Source: Alphaproteobacteria bacterium
Lineage (GTDB): Bacteria; Pseudomonadota; Alphaproteobacteria; Sphingomonadales; Kordiimonadaceae
NCBI GenBank assembly: GCA_021774735.1
Contig: JAJFIS010000021.1
Location: 1-64,000, forward strand
DNA length: 64,000 nt
Reading direction: 5' to 3'
Part shown: positions 63,357 to 64,000 of the stretch, piece by piece
Position numbering within the stretch: the first letter of the stretch is position 1
How the letters are laid out: the number at the start of each line of letters is the position of its first letter
The notes under the pieces: generated by a model
What the model saw: only the letters and a program-made list of their open reading frames with translations
The model's database searches: none
What the model was told of the DNA's origin: nothing
Translations under genes and position numbers: made by a program

Positions 63357-63695
63357 ATGGTGAGACCTCTCAAGCGTTTCTACTCAGCCTATAGCCGTGA
63401 TGCAATGCATCTATTTGGCTCGCTCATTCAGGCCGCGCGTAAGACACAAAAAATGTCAGAGCAAGAATTGGCTGACCGTACAGGGGTGTCTAGGGGCCTA
63501 ATTCGGCGTATTGAAGAAGGCGATATGAAATGTGAAGTGGGGGCAATTTTTGAAGCCGCCCATATTGTAGGCATCCAGTTATTTGATACGGGACCAAGCA
63601 GGCTTGCAAGCCAGATAAGGCAGGTTGAAGACAAGCTAACCTTGCTGCCAAAAGCCATTCACAAAAAGCCTAAGGTGATCAATGATGACTTCTAA
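63357..63695 (+). CDS. hipB: HipB-like XRE-family antitoxin/repressor
   Basis: 112 aa. Helix-turn-helix LFGSLIQAARKTQKMSEQEL, then ADRTGVSRGLIRRIEEGDMK. The C-terminal half (EAAHIVGIQLFDTGP) is a dimer region. It represses the operon and neutralises HipA. The stop overlaps the hipA start by 11-14 bases, so the two are coupled. Confidence 0.86.
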   Translation: MVRPLKRFYSAYSRDAMHLFGSLIQAARKTQKMSEQELADRTGVSRGLIRRIEEGDMKCEVGAIFEAAHIVGIQLFDTGPSRLASQIRQVEDKLTLLPKAIHKKPKVINDDF

Positions 63696-64000
63696 AAGCG
63701 ATTATACAGAAGCTTTTGTCTGGATTTGGCTGCCCGAGGCAACGAAGCCTGTGGTGGCTGGTAAGCTGGAACAAGACGGTGAGAATTTAGTTTTCGCCTA
63801 TGGTAAAAGTTACCTTGAACGAAAAGAGGCTATTCCCATCTATGGCCCTGAACTGCCACTACATGCGGGCACCATACCCCTGTTAAATGGGTTAACGGCA
63901 CCAAGCTGTATACGCGACGGCGCACCAGATGCTTGGGGCCAGCGTGTTATCATCAACCGTATAACAGGATTGAAGGGGAAAGCTGCTGGTGAAGTGGAAT
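63682..64000 (+). CDS. hipA: HipA-like kinase toxin, N-terminal part (cut by window edge)
   Basis: Starts at 63682 or 63685 (ATGATG) and is still open at 64000 (106 codons). FVWIWLPEATKPVVAGKLEQ is the HipA N-terminal strand pattern, with YLERKEAIPIYGPELPLHA and SCIRDGAPDAWGQRVI matching family landmarks. Full proteins phosphorylate glutamyl-tRNA synthetase and halt growth. The kinase loop lies outside the window, so activity cannot be judged. Confidence 0.88.
   Translation, partial: MMTSKSDYTEAFVWIWLPEATKPVVAGKLEQDGENLVFAYGKSYLERKEAIPIYGPELPLHAGTIPLLNGLTAPSCIRDGAPDAWGQRVIINRITGLKGKAAGEVE

Noticed and set aside
1-64000. CRISPR array
   Set aside because: No regularly spaced direct repeats of 25-40 bases with unique spacers were found. 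The regular repeats at 53662-54360 are coding.

Overview
The window looks like chromosomal DNA of a marine-type, moderate-GC Gram-negative bacterium, most likely an alphaproteobacterium. The support is the order ribF ... ileS-lspA-DUF3035, a TIGR01459-type HAD protein, a cheY/cheZ pair, a TonB-dependent receptor with a typical proteobacterial plug, and many signal-peptide and beta-barrel proteins. A Kordiimonadales-like affiliation is my guess from overall gene style and is not proven.

Layout. 1-140: 3' end of an IS256-family insertion sequence. 345-2386: divergent peroxiredoxin and oxyR (both redox cysteines kept), then an orphan ExbD. 2387-8440: an AT-rich hotspot around an intact tRNA-Arg(CCT). 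It holds partial 5' and 3' copies of that tRNA, degraded recombinase-like tails, two unrelated-length SIR2-like NADase-type proteins, an unknown 322-aa protein divergent from one of them, and a small MoaF-like protein. 8441-12530: alpha-carbonic anhydrase, decayed gene fragments, and a second accessory pair (DUF3800 protein plus an unknown 327-aa protein). 12531-24120: metabolic and envelope genes (secreted methyltransferase, DUF305/LVIVD protein, cupin, VOC, AhpD-like, LysR, DoxX, PadR, class A beta-lactamase-like protein).

24227-29872 is a seven-gene minus-strand TonB operon of the DUF3450 / TtpC-like / ExbB / ExbD / ExbD / TonB / TPR type, with a clear terminator. It would energise outer-membrane receptors such as the one at 59945-62830, near which a second tonB (57813) lies. 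30923-45665 holds pabBC, acyl-CoA dehydrogenase, a DUF4386/AraC pair, an IS1595-like remnant, an SCP2/DUF1499 pair, a PAS histidine kinase, an EAL protein, a HAD protein and cheZ/cheY. 45957-57462 is the conserved core (ribF, ileS, lspA, DUF3035, mutL). It is interrupted by a low-GC pentapeptide-repeat membrane protein between ribF and ileS, and by a strikingly repetitive secreted protein next to a beta-barrel protein. The right edge starts a hipBA toxin-antitoxin operon with three evenly spaced operator-like repeats; hipA runs off the window.

Most interesting candidates: the tRNA-Arg hotspot with two SIR2-like genes and an unknown divergent partner; the DUF3800 plus 327-aa pair; the 78-bp/33-bp repeat protein; and the pentapeptide protein inserted in a core operon. 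Several small genes (33514-33687, 35133-35273, 9292-9459) were found by reading the sequence directly.
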